A stretch of 64,000 nucleotides of DNA from Colwellia maritima (GTDB lineage Bacteria > Pseudomonadota > Gammaproteobacteria > Enterobacterales > Alteromonadaceae): NCBI RefSeq assembly GCF_022669015.1, contig NZ_JAKKSL010000004.1:62001-126000 (forward strand). Reading direction: 5' to 3'. The notes below the pieces were generated by a model. It searched no databases and had not been told where the DNA came from. It was given only the letters and a program-made list of their open reading frames with translations. The position numbers and the translations under genes were made by a program. Below are positions 36,090 through 46,407 of the stretch, piece after piece; the stretch's first letter is position 1, and each line of letters opens with the position of its first letter.

Positions 36090-36159
36090 AACACTGTAGC
36101 AGCATCGGAAATACTCATTGACTAGCGTCAACTCCGTGTTTCCTTTTTGCTACAGCGTT
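36090..36159. repeat. Nested intergenic hairpin element
   Basis: Outer arms 36090-36101 and 36148-36159 (11 of 12 pair: AACACTGTAGCA/TGCTACAGCGTT), middle arms GGAAATAC (36107-36114)/GTGTTTCC (36136-36143), and the inner palindrome TTGAC-TAGC-GTCAA (36118-36131) nest into one 70-nt stem. This resembles a REP/ERIC-type intergenic palindrome. Confidence 0.6.
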
Positions 36160-36296
36160 AACTAGCTTCGAGTTTAAACACTACATCGGCGGGTTAACTT
36201 ATAAAATGTATTCGCGCTTAAACTAAAAACAGAAAATATTTTAATAACTGAATTAGTAGCTGTTTTGTTTGAGTTTTATTGAAATAAGTACAAGAC

Positions 36297-36323
36297 GAAA
36301 GCGCGGTGTTGACGAATGTCAAT
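36297..36323 (-). repeat. Inverted copy of the ATTGAC-N4-GTCAAC element
   Basis: On the minus strand it reads ATTGAC-ATTC-GTCAAC followed by ACCGCGCTTTC, matching the copies at 36117 and 51078 in core and in the pyrimidine-rich tail. Confidence 0.55.
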
Positions 36324-36391
36324 GAGCACTTTCAACGCAGTAATTATAAAAATAAAGCACAAACACAATAGATACAAAAAAAGGACAGCTT

Positions 36392-38239
36392 GTGTTAAAC
36401 AAATACCCTTTATGGAAAACACTGATGGTAGCGTTAATCGTTGCTTTAGGTGCGCTCTATGCCACACCTAACTTATATGGTGAAGATCCCGCCGTGCAAG
36501 TATCTGGTTTACGTGGTGTAGAAGCAAATGTTACCACCCTTGACGAAATTAAAGGGCATTTAAGTAATAGTAAAATTGATTACGCCAGTATCATTTTAGA
36601 GCAAGGACAAGTGTTAACACGCTTTAAGAATACTGAAGATCAGTTGAAAGCCCGTGATGTGCTCGATGATAGCTTAAGTGACAAATACTCGGTAGCCCTT
36701 AATTTAACGCCAGCAACTCCTGATTGGTTATCAGGTATTGGTGGTACACCAATGAAGTTAGGTTTAGATTTAAGTGGTGGTGTTAGCTTCTTAATGGAAG
36801 TGAACATGGCAGAGGCTATCAACAAAGCGAAAGATGGCATGGTTGGTGATTTTAGAGGTGACTTATTAAATGAAAAAATTCGTTATCGCAGTGTAAAAGA
36901 AGACGGTGACGCTATCGTTGTTAAGTTCCGTAAAATTGAAGACTTAGAACAAGGAGAGTCTTTACTGAAAAAACGCTACCGTGATTTGTTATTTACAACT
37001 GACGAAGATACGTTAACTTTTTCAGCTAAAATGACTGATGCCAAGTTAAAAGAAATTCGGGAATATGCTTTACAACAAAACATTACCATTATTCGTAACC
37101 GTGTGAATGAATTAGGTGTTGCTGAACCTTTAGTACAACGCCAAGGTAAGAAACATATTGTTATTGAATTACCCGGCGTTCAAGACACGGCAAAAGCGAA
37201 AGAAATTCTTAATGCCACTGCCACCATCGAGTTTCGTTTAGTTGATACGGAAGGTGATTTATCTGCGGCGCTAAATGGTCGAATTCCTCCAAGCTCAATC
37301 TTGTTAACAGATAAAGACGGCAAACCAACCTTATTGAAAAAACGCATTATGTTAACTGGTGATCATATCACCGATGCTAAATCAGGTTTTGATGAATATT
37401 CTCGTCCACAAGTAAATATTTCACTTGATAGTCTTGGTGGCAGTAAAATGTCTAATGGCACTAAAAGCAATATTGGTAAGCCAATGGCGACAGTGTTTAT
37501 AGAATATAAACCAACCGACCGACGTGATCCTGAAGGGAATATTGTTTTCGAAAAAGTGCAAGAAGTTATTTCAGTTGCCACAATTCAAGCGCGCTTAGGT
37601 AAGAGTTTTAGAATCACAGGCGCGGCTCTCAAGCAGAAGCGCATAACTTAGCGTTATTACTGCGAGTCGGGTGCGTTGATTGCACCCATCACTATTGTTG
37701 AGGAACGTACTGTTGGACCAACACTAGGTGCTGAAAATGTTCAGTTAGGTTTTCAAGCTATTTTGATGGGCTTTGGCCTAGTTTTTCTCTTTATGATTAT
37801 TTATTATCGCGCTTTTGGTGTGGTAGCAAATGTTGCCTTGGGCGCTAACCTAGTTCTAATTGTTGGTATTATGTCTTTGATTCCTGGCGCCACATTAACC
37901 TTACCGGGTATGGCGGGTATTGTATTAACTGTTGGTATGGCGGTTGATGCCAATGTATTGATATTTGAGCGTATTCGTGAAGAAATTCGCGAAGGAAAAA
38001 CGATTCAACAAGCAATTCATCAAGGTTATGAAGCCGCTTTTTCAACCATTATTGATGCTAACATTACAACGCTAATTGCAGCTTTAATTTTATTCGCTGT
38101 AGGGACAGGGCCAGTAAAAGGTTTTGCAGTAACTTTATCTATCGGTATTATTACTTCAATTTTCACCTCAGTAGTTGGTTCAAGAACCATAGTTAATGCT
38201 ATTTGGGGTGGAAAACGCCTTGAAAAGCTATCAATATAG
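36392..38239 (+). CDS. secD: Protein translocase subunit SecD (two frameshifts)
   Basis: SecD with SecF uses the proton-motive force to pull exported proteins through SecYEG. The GTG start at 36392 has AAGGACA upstream and gives [20 protein letters not shown], the first membrane helix. The periplasmic P1 region contains [15 protein letters not shown] and [16 protein letters not shown]. Near 37619-37625 one base is missing (expected [20 protein letters not shown]), and near 37662-37672 one is added (expected RAGALIAPI). The second part carries the remaining five helices with [16 protein letters not shown]. Both damaged sites restore to GCCGGY. Confidence 0.95.
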
Positions 38240-38261
38240 TTAAGACGGGAATTTAAAAACA

Positions 38262-39209
38262 ATGCAAATTTTACAATTAAAAGAAACCGTCAGTTTTATG
38301 AAGTATCGCAAAATTGCGATGGTCTTTAGTGCGCTGTTAATGCTTGCGTCAGTTGCTTCTCTCGTCGTCAATAAATTGAACTTCGGGCTAGACTTTACTG
38401 GCGGCACACTCATAGAAGTGGGTTTCGAACAAGCTGCTGATTTACAAAAATTACGTGAGCTGATGCAAAACAACAATCATGATGATGCCAAAGTTCAGTT
38501 TTATGGTAGTAGTCGTGATGTGGTCATTCGTCTTGGTTTACGAGGAGACGTGAAAGCAGAAATGTTGGGCAATGAAATCCTAACCATTCTTGAAACGGGA
38601 ACAGGTCAAAAAGTCGACATGCGTCGTATCGAATTTGTTGGCGCGAGTGTTGGTGATGAATTAGCCGAGCAGGGCGGTTTAGCAATGTTAACAGCACTTA
38701 TCTGTATTTTGATGTATGTTGCTTTTCGTTTTGAATGGCGCTTTGCTGTAGGTTCTGTTGTCGCATTATTTCACGATGTTTTGTTAACTTTAGGGCTTTT
38801 TTCCTTTCTACAACTAGAGTTTGACCTAACAGTACTTGCCGCTATTTTGGCTGTTATTGGTTACTCACTTAATGATACTATTGTTGTCTCTGATAGAATT
38901 CGCGAAAACTTTATGAAAATAAGGGATACGTTACCAGAAGATATCATTAACATATCATTGTCAGAAACATTAAGCCGAACTATTATCACGTCAATTACTA
39001 CCTTATTAGTGTTAGCTGCATTATTTTTAAAAGGTGGCGTACTTATTCATGGTTTTGCGACAGCCTTATTATTTGGTGTTTTTGTTGGTACGTATTCGTC
39101 CATTTATGTTGCTTCATTAGTTGCATTAGCATTAGGGGTTTCAAGAGAAGATTTAATACCTGAAGTAATTGAAAAAGAAGGCGAAGATCAAGAACAGATG
39201 ATGCCGTAA
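38262..39209 (+). CDS. secF: Protein translocase subunit SecF
   Basis: An intact 315-residue SecF. The conserved NFGLDFTGGTLIEVGFE follows the first helix, and the C-terminal half has five helices with FDLTVLAAILAVIGYSLNDT and VVSDRIRENF, the SecF version of the proton-channel region. It follows secD by 22 bp. The acidic tail (EKEGEDQEQMMP) is cytoplasmic. A terminator 50 bp later closes the operon. Confidence 0.96.
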   Translation: MQILQLKETVSFMKYRKIAMVFSALLMLASVASLVVNKLNFGLDFTGGTLIEVGFEQAADLQKLRELMQNNNHDDAKVQFYGSSRDVVIRLGLRGDVKAEMLGNEILTILETGTGQKVDMRRIEFVGASVGDELAEQGGLAMLTALICILMYVAFRFEWRFAVGSVVALFHDVLLTLGLFSFLQLEFDLTVLAAILAVIGYSLNDTIVVSDRIRENFMKIRDTLPEDIINISLSETLSRTIITSITTLLVLAALFLKGGVLIHGFATALLFGVFVGTYSSIYVASLVALALGVSREDLIPEVIEKEGEDQEQMMP

Positions 39210-39261
39210 TTATGGTATTATCAATCTAGTGAGACTTGCAAATCACAGGTGAATTGTTAGG

Positions 39262-39289
39262 AGCCGAACAGTCTTTTGTTCGGCTTTTT
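39262..39289 (+). terminator. Terminator of the queA-secF operon
   Basis: AGCCGAACA (39262-39270) pairs with TGTTCGGCT (39277-39285), followed by T5. Confidence 0.9.
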
Positions 39290-39476
39290 CCTTTCCGTTT
39301 CGATGTGTTTTTTTATGAACAAAGATATTTATTCGCTATACTTATACCAATTTAGATGGCCATACTGTATGCTGCACGGCCTTAACTGTCAGGTTACTTA
39401 TAATCAGCAGAGGTTTGTTGTTCGTCACTTACCACTCGTCAGTCGTAACCCGTAATACCACCCCAAGAGATTTTTT

Positions 39477-40836
39477 ATGAGCACCACTGTCATCCATTTT
39501 ACCGATCTAGGTCTATCAGAACCACTACTTAAAGCGGTTCGAGATAAAGGCTATGACATTCCTTCACCAATACAAGCACAAGCTATCCCTGCTGTTCTTG
39601 CAGGTAGAGATGTGATGGCCGCAGCCCAAACAGGTACAGGAAAAACTCTTTGGTTTTACATTACCTTTATTAGAAAAGCTTTCTAAAGGCGGAACGGCTA
39701 AAAGTCGAGTTCAATCAAACAATGTTAGAGCATTAGTATTAACGCCAACAAGAGAGCTTGCCGCACAAGTGAGTGACAGCATTGCAACTTATGGTAAATA
39801 TTTAGACTTACATTCTACCGTTGTTTTTGGTGGTGTTAAGATTAACCCGCAAATGCTTCGTCTTAGACAGGGTGTCGATGTATTAGTCGCCACTCCTGGA
39901 CGTTTAATGGATTTATATAATCAAAATGCCGTTAAGTTTTCTCAGTTAGAAGTCTTTATTCTTGATGAAGCCGATCGAATGTTAGACATGGGTTTTATTC
40001 GCGATATTAAAAAAATCATTTCGGTATTACCCAAGCAACGTCAAAATCTACTTTTCTCAGCAACATTTTCGGCAGATATTCGCGCACTAGCGAAAGGCTT
40101 GGTCCATAATCCACTTGAAATTTCAGTAAATCCTGAAAATTCTACTGCGGAGAAAGTGACACAATGGTTAACCCCCGTGGATAAGAAACGTAAACCGACC
40201 GTATTAACACACCTCATTAAAGAAAATGCCTGGAAACAGGTACTCGTGTTTACAAAAACTAAACATGGGGCAAATAAGCTAACTAAATATTTAGAAGCAG
40301 AAGGATTAACTGCTGCAGCAATTCATGGTAATAAAAGTCAAGGTGCTCGCACTAAAGCACTTGCGTCTTTCAAAGATGGACGAGTACAAATTTTGGTTGC
40401 TACAGACATAGCGGCACGCGGTATTGATATTGACTTACTTCCGAATGTAGTCAATTTTGATTTACCTAATGTACCAGAAGATTATGTTCATCGCATTGGA
40501 CGTACTGCTCGTGCAGGTAATACTGGGCAAGCCGTTTCATTAGTTTGTGCTGATGAACTAAACTTGTTGTGGGATATTGAACATGTTATTCAACAACATA
40601 TTGATCGTAAAATGCTAGAGAATTTCATCCCAGTAAATGCACTAGGGGAGTCAAGAGCCATTAGGCCAATAAAAGCCAAAAAACCCCAAAAGGTTAAAGT
40701 AGGCGGCCAAGGAAAAGTTGACCATAAGGATGGACAACGTCCGGCGGCAAAACGTACAGGTGTAAATAATTCGAAACCAAAGCGTGCCAAAGGTAAACCT
40801 GCTGTAGCAAATGGACAAAGAAATAAGGCTAGTTAG
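39477..40836 (+). CDS. rhlE: DEAD-box ATP-dependent RNA helicase, RhlE-type (frameshifted)
   Basis: The Q motif ([20 protein letters not shown]), motif I ([10 protein letters not shown]), Ia ([11 protein letters not shown]), DEAD (LDEADRML), SAT and VI ([10 protein letters not shown]) are in order. Right after GTGKT the frame breaks at 39646-39652, where A-G-F-T-L-P-L-L is expected (CTTTGGT in place of GCCGGT), and resumes with the rest intact. The C-terminal 90 residues are Lys/Arg-rich ([18 protein letters not shown]), an RNA-binding tail. RhlE helicases act in ribosome maturation and RNA decay, often at low temperature. Confidence 0.92.
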
Positions 40837-40948
40837 GCTGAATTCGGTTGAAAGAATTTTCAAATATTTATTAAGCCAATTTCAAGTTAATTAAACAATT
40901 GATTTTATTTTGAATAGAAAAATCGCTTTCAAGTTGGTTTTCCGTTAA

Positions 40949-40999
40949 TATTATGTTTCTTTATGTAAAAAATATTTTTTGATATAAAGAAACATAATA
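40949..40999. repeat. Long inverted repeat just upstream of the polysaccharide export cassette
   Basis: ATTATGTTTCTTTAT (40950-40964) and its exact complement (40984-40998), extended by one more pair, enclose a 19-nt AT-rich loop, 27 bp before the ATG at 41026. It could form a stable leader hairpin or be a dimeric operator. No ribosome-binding site separates it from the (AAT)n run before the start. Confidence 0.65.
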
Positions 41000-41025
41000 A
41001 CAATAAACGAAAAATAATAATAATA

Positions 41026-41577
41026 ATGCGATTTTTACTCTCAGTAGTAGCCTTTGTAGGCTGCTCTTTAATGCTTTTCTCTGTAGCCGTTTATGGTGCT
41101 GTCAGCAATATAAATGGTGCGTCTCCTTTTTCGGAAGGTAACTTTTTCTCGACTAAAATAACAAATGAACTTGACCAAATAGATAACTATTTGCGTCATT
41201 ATGAAAATCGACAAGAGACTCGTTTTCTTAAAGCATACCCCCAGTTATTTTTGCAAACCCAAGGCTCTGACAATTTATGTCAACTTCAAGCTAAAGCGAG
41301 GGATTCTTCTTTAGATAAGTTTTCTAGTGACGATTATTATGATTTACACGATATACTCGTTTTTACGTTTTATTCAAAATTTGCCTATGACGATTTAGTT
41401 GATAGAACTAGGTCGATGGAAGAAAAGCACGTTGGAATCAAACTAGGCTTAGCCTATAAAAGGCGTGATTGGCTATCGAACTATGCAAGATTTAATTATA
41501 GCACTTTCGATATTACTCAGTTAATGCATGATTATGATCTGCAAGCTTTTTCTGCAGACGTAGTTGGAAACTTTTAG
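41026..41577 (+). CDS. Hypothetical exported protein, first gene of the export cassette
   Basis: I do not recognise the family. The 183-residue protein has a signal peptide (MRFLLSVVAFVGCSLMLFSVAVYGA) and then polar sequence rich in Asp, Tyr and Phe (SSDDYYDLHDILVFTFYSKF), with a single later Cys (NLCQLQ). It is presumably periplasmic or surface-located. It lies 14 bp before the polysaccharide export gene, so a role in exopolysaccharide production is suggested by context only. Confidence 0.6.
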   Translation: MRFLLSVVAFVGCSLMLFSVAVYGAVSNINGASPFSEGNFFSTKITNELDQIDNYLRHYENRQETRFLKAYPQLFLQTQGSDNLCQLQAKARDSSLDKFSSDDYYDLHDILVFTFYSKFAYDDLVDRTRSMEEKHVGIKLGLAYKRRDWLSNYARFNYSTFDITQLMHDYDLQAFSADVVGNF

Positions 41578-41591
41578 TTGAGATAACATTT

Positions 41592-42110
41592 ATGCGTTTA
41601 TTAGCTTTATTGTTTTTTTTATTGTACAGTAATTCGTCAATTGTCGCTGCAGGTGATTATTTACTTGGTGCAGGCGATAGTATAGAAATTGTTGTTTATG
41701 GTGAAAAGGATCTAACAACTAAAGTAAAAATAGGGCGGTCTGGCTTGGTCTCTTTTCCTTTTTTAGAGCCAATAAGTGTACTTGGATTGTCTGTAACTGA
41801 GGTAAAAAATAAAATTTATACAGGTTTGTTGGGCGATTATTTAATTAACCCACAAGTGGCTGTTTCAATTGTAGAATACAGACCTTTTTTCATTCACGGT
41901 GAAGTGGTGAAGCCTGGCGGGTTTCCATACCAAGAGGATTTACGTTTAGATAAAGCCATTGCCCTTGCGGGTGGTTTAACAAATAGAGCATCAAAAGAAG
42001 ATTGGATAATAACAAGGACTGTTCAAGGGACGACAGTGACAATAGAAGCAAGTATTGCCACGCTCATACAACCAGATGATATAATAAAAATTGAGCAAAG
42101 TTTTTTTTGA
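41592..42110 (+). CDS. Short polysaccharide biosynthesis/export (Wza-like) periplasmic protein
   Basis: After a signal peptide (MRLLALLFFLLYSNSSIVAAG) comes the Poly_export domain, DYLLGAGDSIEIVVYGEKDL and SFPFLEPISVLGLSVTEV, followed by one SLBB domain (FFIHGEVVKPGGFPYQEDL, IALAGGLTNRASKED). At 172 residues it is much shorter than Wza (about 380) and lacks the C-terminal amphipathic helix of the outer-membrane pore and a lipobox Cys, so it likely needs a separate outer-membrane partner. Its stop overlaps the following TTG start. Confidence 0.88.
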   Translation: MRLLALLFFLLYSNSSIVAAGDYLLGAGDSIEIVVYGEKDLTTKVKIGRSGLVSFPFLEPISVLGLSVTEVKNKIYTGLLGDYLINPQVAVSIVEYRPFFIHGEVVKPGGFPYQEDLRLDKAIALAGGLTNRASKEDWIITRTVQGTTVTIEASIATLIQPDDIIKIEQSFF

Positions 42111-44254
42111 ATAATCAAAGTTTAGATAAACATAATAATGAAGATGGCTTAGGCTTAGATGAACTCTTTAAGCCGGTCTTTCAACGACTTTGGAAAATAT
42201 TTTTATTATCTTTTGTTATCACTGCGCTTGTATTTGTCTACTTATCTTTATTAAAACCCTCATATCAGGCAACCGCGACGTTACAGATTGGCAGCACCAA
42301 ACCTAGTGCTACGTTAACTATTAAAGATGCTTTTAAAGAATCTAATGTCAGTTCTGTACAAATTGAAACTCAGTTTGAATTATTAAAATCAAGAAAATTC
42401 GCTGCTCGTGTGATTGAAAAGCTAAACTTGCTCGATAGCGATGAGTTTATTGAAAACAAGTTTAGAGATAGTGTCGGTTTCTTAAATAGTGATCATAGTA
42501 ATAAGACGATCTTACTAGAAAGTGCAATCTCAACTTTTCAGCAGCGCTTGCTTATCAAACCTTTAGCAAAAACCGAATTAGTTAAAATTTCTTATACATC
42601 TAATAGTCCTGAGCGAGCTAAAAAAATAGCTAATCAGATAGGAGAAACCTATCTTGAGTATCAAAACGATATTTATCTTTCCTCACAAGAAAATACTTCT
42701 ACATGGTTAATTGAACAACTTACCGGTCTGGAATTGAAACTGCAAGCTTCAGAACGTAGTCTGCAAAAATTCAGAGAAGATGAAAATATTGTTGATATAA
42801 AAAGTGTTGTGGGACTTGTTGATGGAGAATTGACAGAGTTAACTTCATCATTACTCAGAATAACGCGAACACATGATGACTTAAAAATTACTTATCAATA
42901 TATTATTGAAAATCAAGCTGCCCCCTCTAAATTGGTTGAATTAAACGAAATTAGCAATAATAACGCTTTTATAAAACTTCGCAGTATTGAGGATGCGATT
43001 GAGCAAAAGAAGCACGAATTATCAAGACGTTATGGTCCAAAACATCCTAAAATTATCGCCATCCAAGCAGAGCTAGATGCAGTAAAAGAAAGAATACAGA
43101 ATAAGGCTGTCACGTTAAGTCAGTCTATTGTTGAGGAATATTCAATTCTTAAAGAAAAAGTAAAAGCAACTCAGAATCGATTAAAAGAGGCGAAGGCCAA
43201 TTATTTAAGGTTAAGCCGCCTAGATAACCAATTTTCTCAATTGCAAAGAGAAGTTAGAACCAATAAAGAATTATATAACTCGTACTTAATACGTTTTAAA
43301 GAAGCGGATGCCATGGGTAATTATAAAGCTAATCTCTATGTTAGATTTATTGACCGAGCAACAACGCCTAAAACCGCCATTGCGCCCAGAAAAAAACTCA
43401 CATTACTCATCGCTTTTATATTGTCTTTGATGGTGCTTGTTGTCATTGTTATTATACGTGATTTTTTAAGAGATACTCTAAGCTCACAGTATAAACAGGC
43501 TAACTTTACCGAAGCTAATATTATCGCTATTTTACCGATATTTAAAGTTGATAAAAAGCAGGCAGGTCTTTTTGGTAATGATCTTAGTTTTGCCGAATCA
43601 GTCAACGCGCTTAGATCGTCAATATTGTATCATCGGGTCAGAAAAGCGCCTAAAATTTTAGCCGTGACATCTTCGAGCTCAAGCGAAGGAAAATCCACGG
43701 TTGCATCTTATTTAGCTCGATCTTTTGGTGAAATGGAAAAAGTACTATTAATCGAAGCTGATTTGAGGTTGCCCACCTTAGCAAAAAAAATGAATTTAAG
43801 TGTTCATCGACCCGGTTTGTCAAATTTATTAGCGGACACTCATTCAATTGAACAATGTATCATTAGAGGTGTAGATCGTAAATTAGATCTGTTGACGTCT
43901 GGAATAACTCCTGCAAACCCATTGGTTTTTCTATCAATGAAGCGATTTGAGCTATTATTGAAATATTTTGGAAATCACTATGATCGTATCATTATAGAAA
44001 CGCCACCGATTAACATAGTGAGTGATGCCCTAGTCATTTCAAAATTAGTTGAAAGCGTACTTTATGTTGTTGATGAGAATAAGACCAAACGAGAACAAAT
44101 TAGGCAAGGTTTAAAGTTATTAAAACAGGTTAATGCAAATATCGAAGGTATTGTTATTAATCAAAGTAGAGTGAAAAGTACTGAGCGTTACCGAGAGAAG
44201 TATTATAAAGGCGCTAACAAGTATGTGAAAATGCAAAAGTTTAAGCGCGCTTAA
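42107..44254 (+). CDS. Wzc-type chain-length determinant fused to BY-kinase domain
   Basis: A 715-residue inner-membrane protein. Residues near 28-52 and 440-460 are the two membrane helices flanking a periplasmic Wzz region with long coiled coils (LELKLQASERSLQKFREDE). The C-terminal third is a bacterial tyrosine-kinase-like domain: Walker A SSSSEGKST, Walker A' VLLIEADLRLP and Walker B RIIIETPPI. In the latter two the usual Asp is Glu, so kinase activity may be reduced. The tail has a tyrosine cluster (RYREKYYKGANKY). The TTG start at 42107 overlaps the previous gene by 4 nt. No glycosyltransferases lie nearby. Confidence 0.88.
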   Translation: MNNQSLDKHNNEDGLGLDELFKPVFQRLWKIFLLSFVITALVFVYLSLLKPSYQATATLQIGSTKPSATLTIKDAFKESNVSSVQIETQFELLKSRKFAARVIEKLNLLDSDEFIENKFRDSVGFLNSDHSNKTILLESAISTFQQRLLIKPLAKTELVKISYTSNSPERAKKIANQIGETYLEYQNDIYLSSQENTSTWLIEQLTGLELKLQASERSLQKFREDENIVDIKSVVGLVDGELTELTSSLLRITRTHDDLKITYQYIIENQAAPSKLVELNEISNNNAFIKLRSIEDAIEQKKHELSRRYGPKHPKIIAIQAELDAVKERIQNKAVTLSQSIVEEYSILKEKVKATQNRLKEAKANYLRLSRLDNQFSQLQREVRTNKELYNSYLIRFKEADAMGNYKANLYVRFIDRATTPKTAIAPRKKLTLLIAFILSLMVLVVIVIIRDFLRDTLSSQYKQANFTEANIIAILPIFKVDKKQAGLFGNDLSFAESVNALRSSILYHRVRKAPKILAVTSSSSSEGKSTVASYLARSFGEMEKVLLIEADLRLPTLAKKMNLSVHRPGLSNLLADTHSIEQCIIRGVDRKLDLLTSGITPANPLVFLSMKRFELLLKYFGNHYDRIIIETPPINIVSDALVISKLVESVLYVVDENKTKREQIRQGLKLLKQVNANIEGIVINQSRVKSTERYREKYYKGANKYVKMQKFKRA

Positions 44255-44264
44255 ATCCATTTCT

Positions 44265-45084
44265 TTATTTGTTATCAATAGGGCTTAAATAACCTAAATT
44301 TTTCAATTGTGAATCAGCAAATGTATCAACTACATTGCCAATAACAATTAAACTAGGTGGTTTAATGTGATGCAATATGACCAAGCTTTCTAATGTCTCT
44401 ATTGTTCCTTTTATGACTTGTTGATTAGCATGTGTTCCTTTGCGAATTAATGCAGCAGGCGTGCTCATAGCGCGTCCGACCTTGACTAATTGTTGGGTAA
44501 TTATAGGTAAACTTTTTATCCCCATATAAAATACGACGGTTTGCTCTTCGTCATTTAGTGTTTGCCAAGGTAAATCAAGGGCACCATTATCTTGCACATT
44601 TCCGGTAATAAAGGTGCAACTACGTGCTACTTTACGATGTGTTAATGGAATACCAAAGATAAGCTGTGCAAGCTGAAGCAGCTGTTATACCAGGCACAAT
44701 GTGACAGGCAATACCATGGTCTAATAAAAATTGAGCCTCTTCTCCTCCGCGTCCAAACACAAAGGGATCGCCGCCCTTTAATCGTAAAACTTTTTTATTC
44801 AGTTTAGCGTAATCGACTAAATGTTGGTTTATCTCATCTTGCGGTACACGGTGGTTTGCTTGTTTTTTGCCAACATAAAGTTTTTCACAATTAGTTGGCA
44901 ATAATGCCATTATTTCTTCGCTTACTAGCCGATCATAAACAACAACTTCGGCTTGTTGAATGAAGCGATATGCCTGCAAAGTTAGTAAATCCGGATCGCC
45001 AGGGCCTGCACCTACTAAGGCAACCTCCCCATATTTAAAGGACTGTTTGTGTTGAGGTGGTATATAGTGAGATGAAAAAGTCAT
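44265..45084 (-). CDS. cobA: Uroporphyrinogen-III C-methyltransferase (frameshifted)
   Basis: The SUMT enzyme methylates uroporphyrinogen III twice towards siroheme and cobalamin. [48 protein letters not shown] and [14 protein letters not shown] are canonical S-adenosylmethionine-dependent tetrapyrrole methylase motifs. The frame breaks at 44651-44659, where Y-A-G-I-P-L-T-H is expected (CTTTGGT instead of GCCGGT), and resumes ([14 protein letters not shown]) to the stop at 44265. The full length is about 270 residues with no CysG N-terminal domain. Confidence 0.92.
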
Positions 45085-45132
45085 TGTTACTCAGGCATGG
45101 GTTAAGATTGATATTACTGGTATTATTAAAGC

Positions 45133-45160
45133 AAAAAAAGCGCCAAAAGGCGCTTTTTTT
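45133..45160 (-). terminator. Terminator after suhB
   Basis: AAGCGCC/GGCGCTT with an AAAA loop, flanked by A7 and T7 runs (45133-45160), lies between suhB and cobA. It works in either direction and would end suhB transcription. Confidence 0.9.
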
Positions 45161-45275
45161 AAAATATAACTTATTCTTTGTTGAACTAAAATATAAAAGT
45201 AACAAGCCAAGAGTTTTTACAGCAAAACCCTAAACCCGCTTAATTTCGCTTAATTCAAAGAAATCACGTTATAAA

Positions 45276-46076
45276 TTATTTATTTAATGCATCACCTAAA
45301 AAAGGACGAATTTCTTTTAAAATTTCTTTTTGCAAACGCGTATTGCTAGCAACAATATTACCCGATGTTGCGTGATTATGACCACCAAAGCAAAATCTGT
45401 CACTAAACCACCGCCTTCAACTATTAATAGTTCACCGGCTGTATCCCAAGGTTTTAAGCCAATTTCAAAAAAACCATCTACACGACCCGGCAACATAGGC
45501 TAGATCAAGGGCAGCTGAGCCGGCGCGGCGCATATCTGATGTTTTTTGAAATAAAGCAGAAAACATAGCCATATAAGCATTCGTGTGTTGTCTATGTTTA
45601 AAAGGAAAGCCTGTCGCTAATACAGTGCCAGAAAGCTCTTTATGTGCTTTTACACGGATGCGCATGCCATTTAATTGTGCACCTTTACCACGGCTAGCGG
45701 TGAATAGCTCACCACGAATTGGGTCAAATATGACTGCTTGGTCGATTTTTCCTTTAACTTTCAGCGCAATAGATACGGCAAAGTGAGGAATACCTTTAAT
45801 GAAATTTGTTGTACCATCTAGTGGATCAATAATCCACTGATAATCATCGTCTGAGCCAGTAGATAAACCAAACTCTTCACCAATAATGGTATGAGTCGGG
45901 TAAGATTTACGAATAGTTTCAATAATTGTCTCTTCGGCTGCTTTATCAACACTAGTGACGAAGTCGTTAGAACCTTTTGATTCTACTTCGACTTTTTCAA
46001 GTTGCTCAAAAGAGCGAATAATAACTTTTCCTGCATTGCGCGCAGCGCGCACGGCAATATTTAGCATGGGATGCAT
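45276..46076 (-). CDS. suhB: Inositol-1-monophosphatase family protein SuhB (two frameshifts)
   Basis: SuhB hydrolyses inositol monophosphate and in E. coli also takes part in rRNA antitermination complexes. The metal site WIIDPLDGTTNFIKGIPHFAV and GEEFGLSTG are intact. The frame breaks near 45484-45490 after LAYVAG (expected RVDGFFEIGLKPWDTAGELL) and again near 45381-45392 (expected DFAGGHNHATSGNIVASN; GCTTTGGT instead of GCCGGT). With both repaired the stop is at 45276-45278, giving 267 residues as in E. coli. It is divergent from trmJ, the common arrangement. Confidence 0.93.
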
Positions 46077-46407
46077 AATAATGTACCTATTTGTAAATGG
46101 CTTTTAAAAGAACGAGTAGCTAGTAAATTACCAGTGAGTATTTGCTTTGTTAAGCTTTGAATACACCTTGTATAATTTAAGCGCGCGGATTATAGCAAAC
46201 ATGGATGTTTTTAGCGAGCGAGATATTAAATAAAATTGTTCACTAAATAGCCGTTACTCTTTTATATAGAAAAACAAACTAAGTTAAGCAAACTTGGTTT
46301 ATTGATTTTACGTGCTTTTTATTAGGCACAGCAGTATTCTTCTATGTTAGGATCACAGGCATATAAATGAGGAGTTACGAAGAAGTAACTCAAAGATAAC
46401 GCTAAGT
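46077..46407. other. suhB/trmJ divergent intergenic region
   Basis: The 331-bp gap contains no gene. A TATAAT at 46169-46174 and GCGCGC near 46180 lie in the middle, so promoters for both genes probably sit here; I cannot pick exact -35 elements. Confidence 0.4.

Larger units (their letters stand above)
36069..36391. other. yajC-secD spacer with repeat elements
   Basis: The 323-bp gap holds no gene. It contains two copies of the ATTGAC-N4-GTCAAC element (36117-36143 and, inverted, 36297-36323) and a large nested hairpin at 36090-36159. Good spacing of AAAAAAGGACA before the secD GTG is visible at its right end. Confidence 0.6.

Noticed and set aside
39646..44659. Programmed ribosomal frameshifting at the recurring CTTTGGT sites in rhlE and cobA
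   Set aside because: The same heptamer is absent in homologues, no stimulatory structure is seen, and the indel sizes and signs differ between genes.
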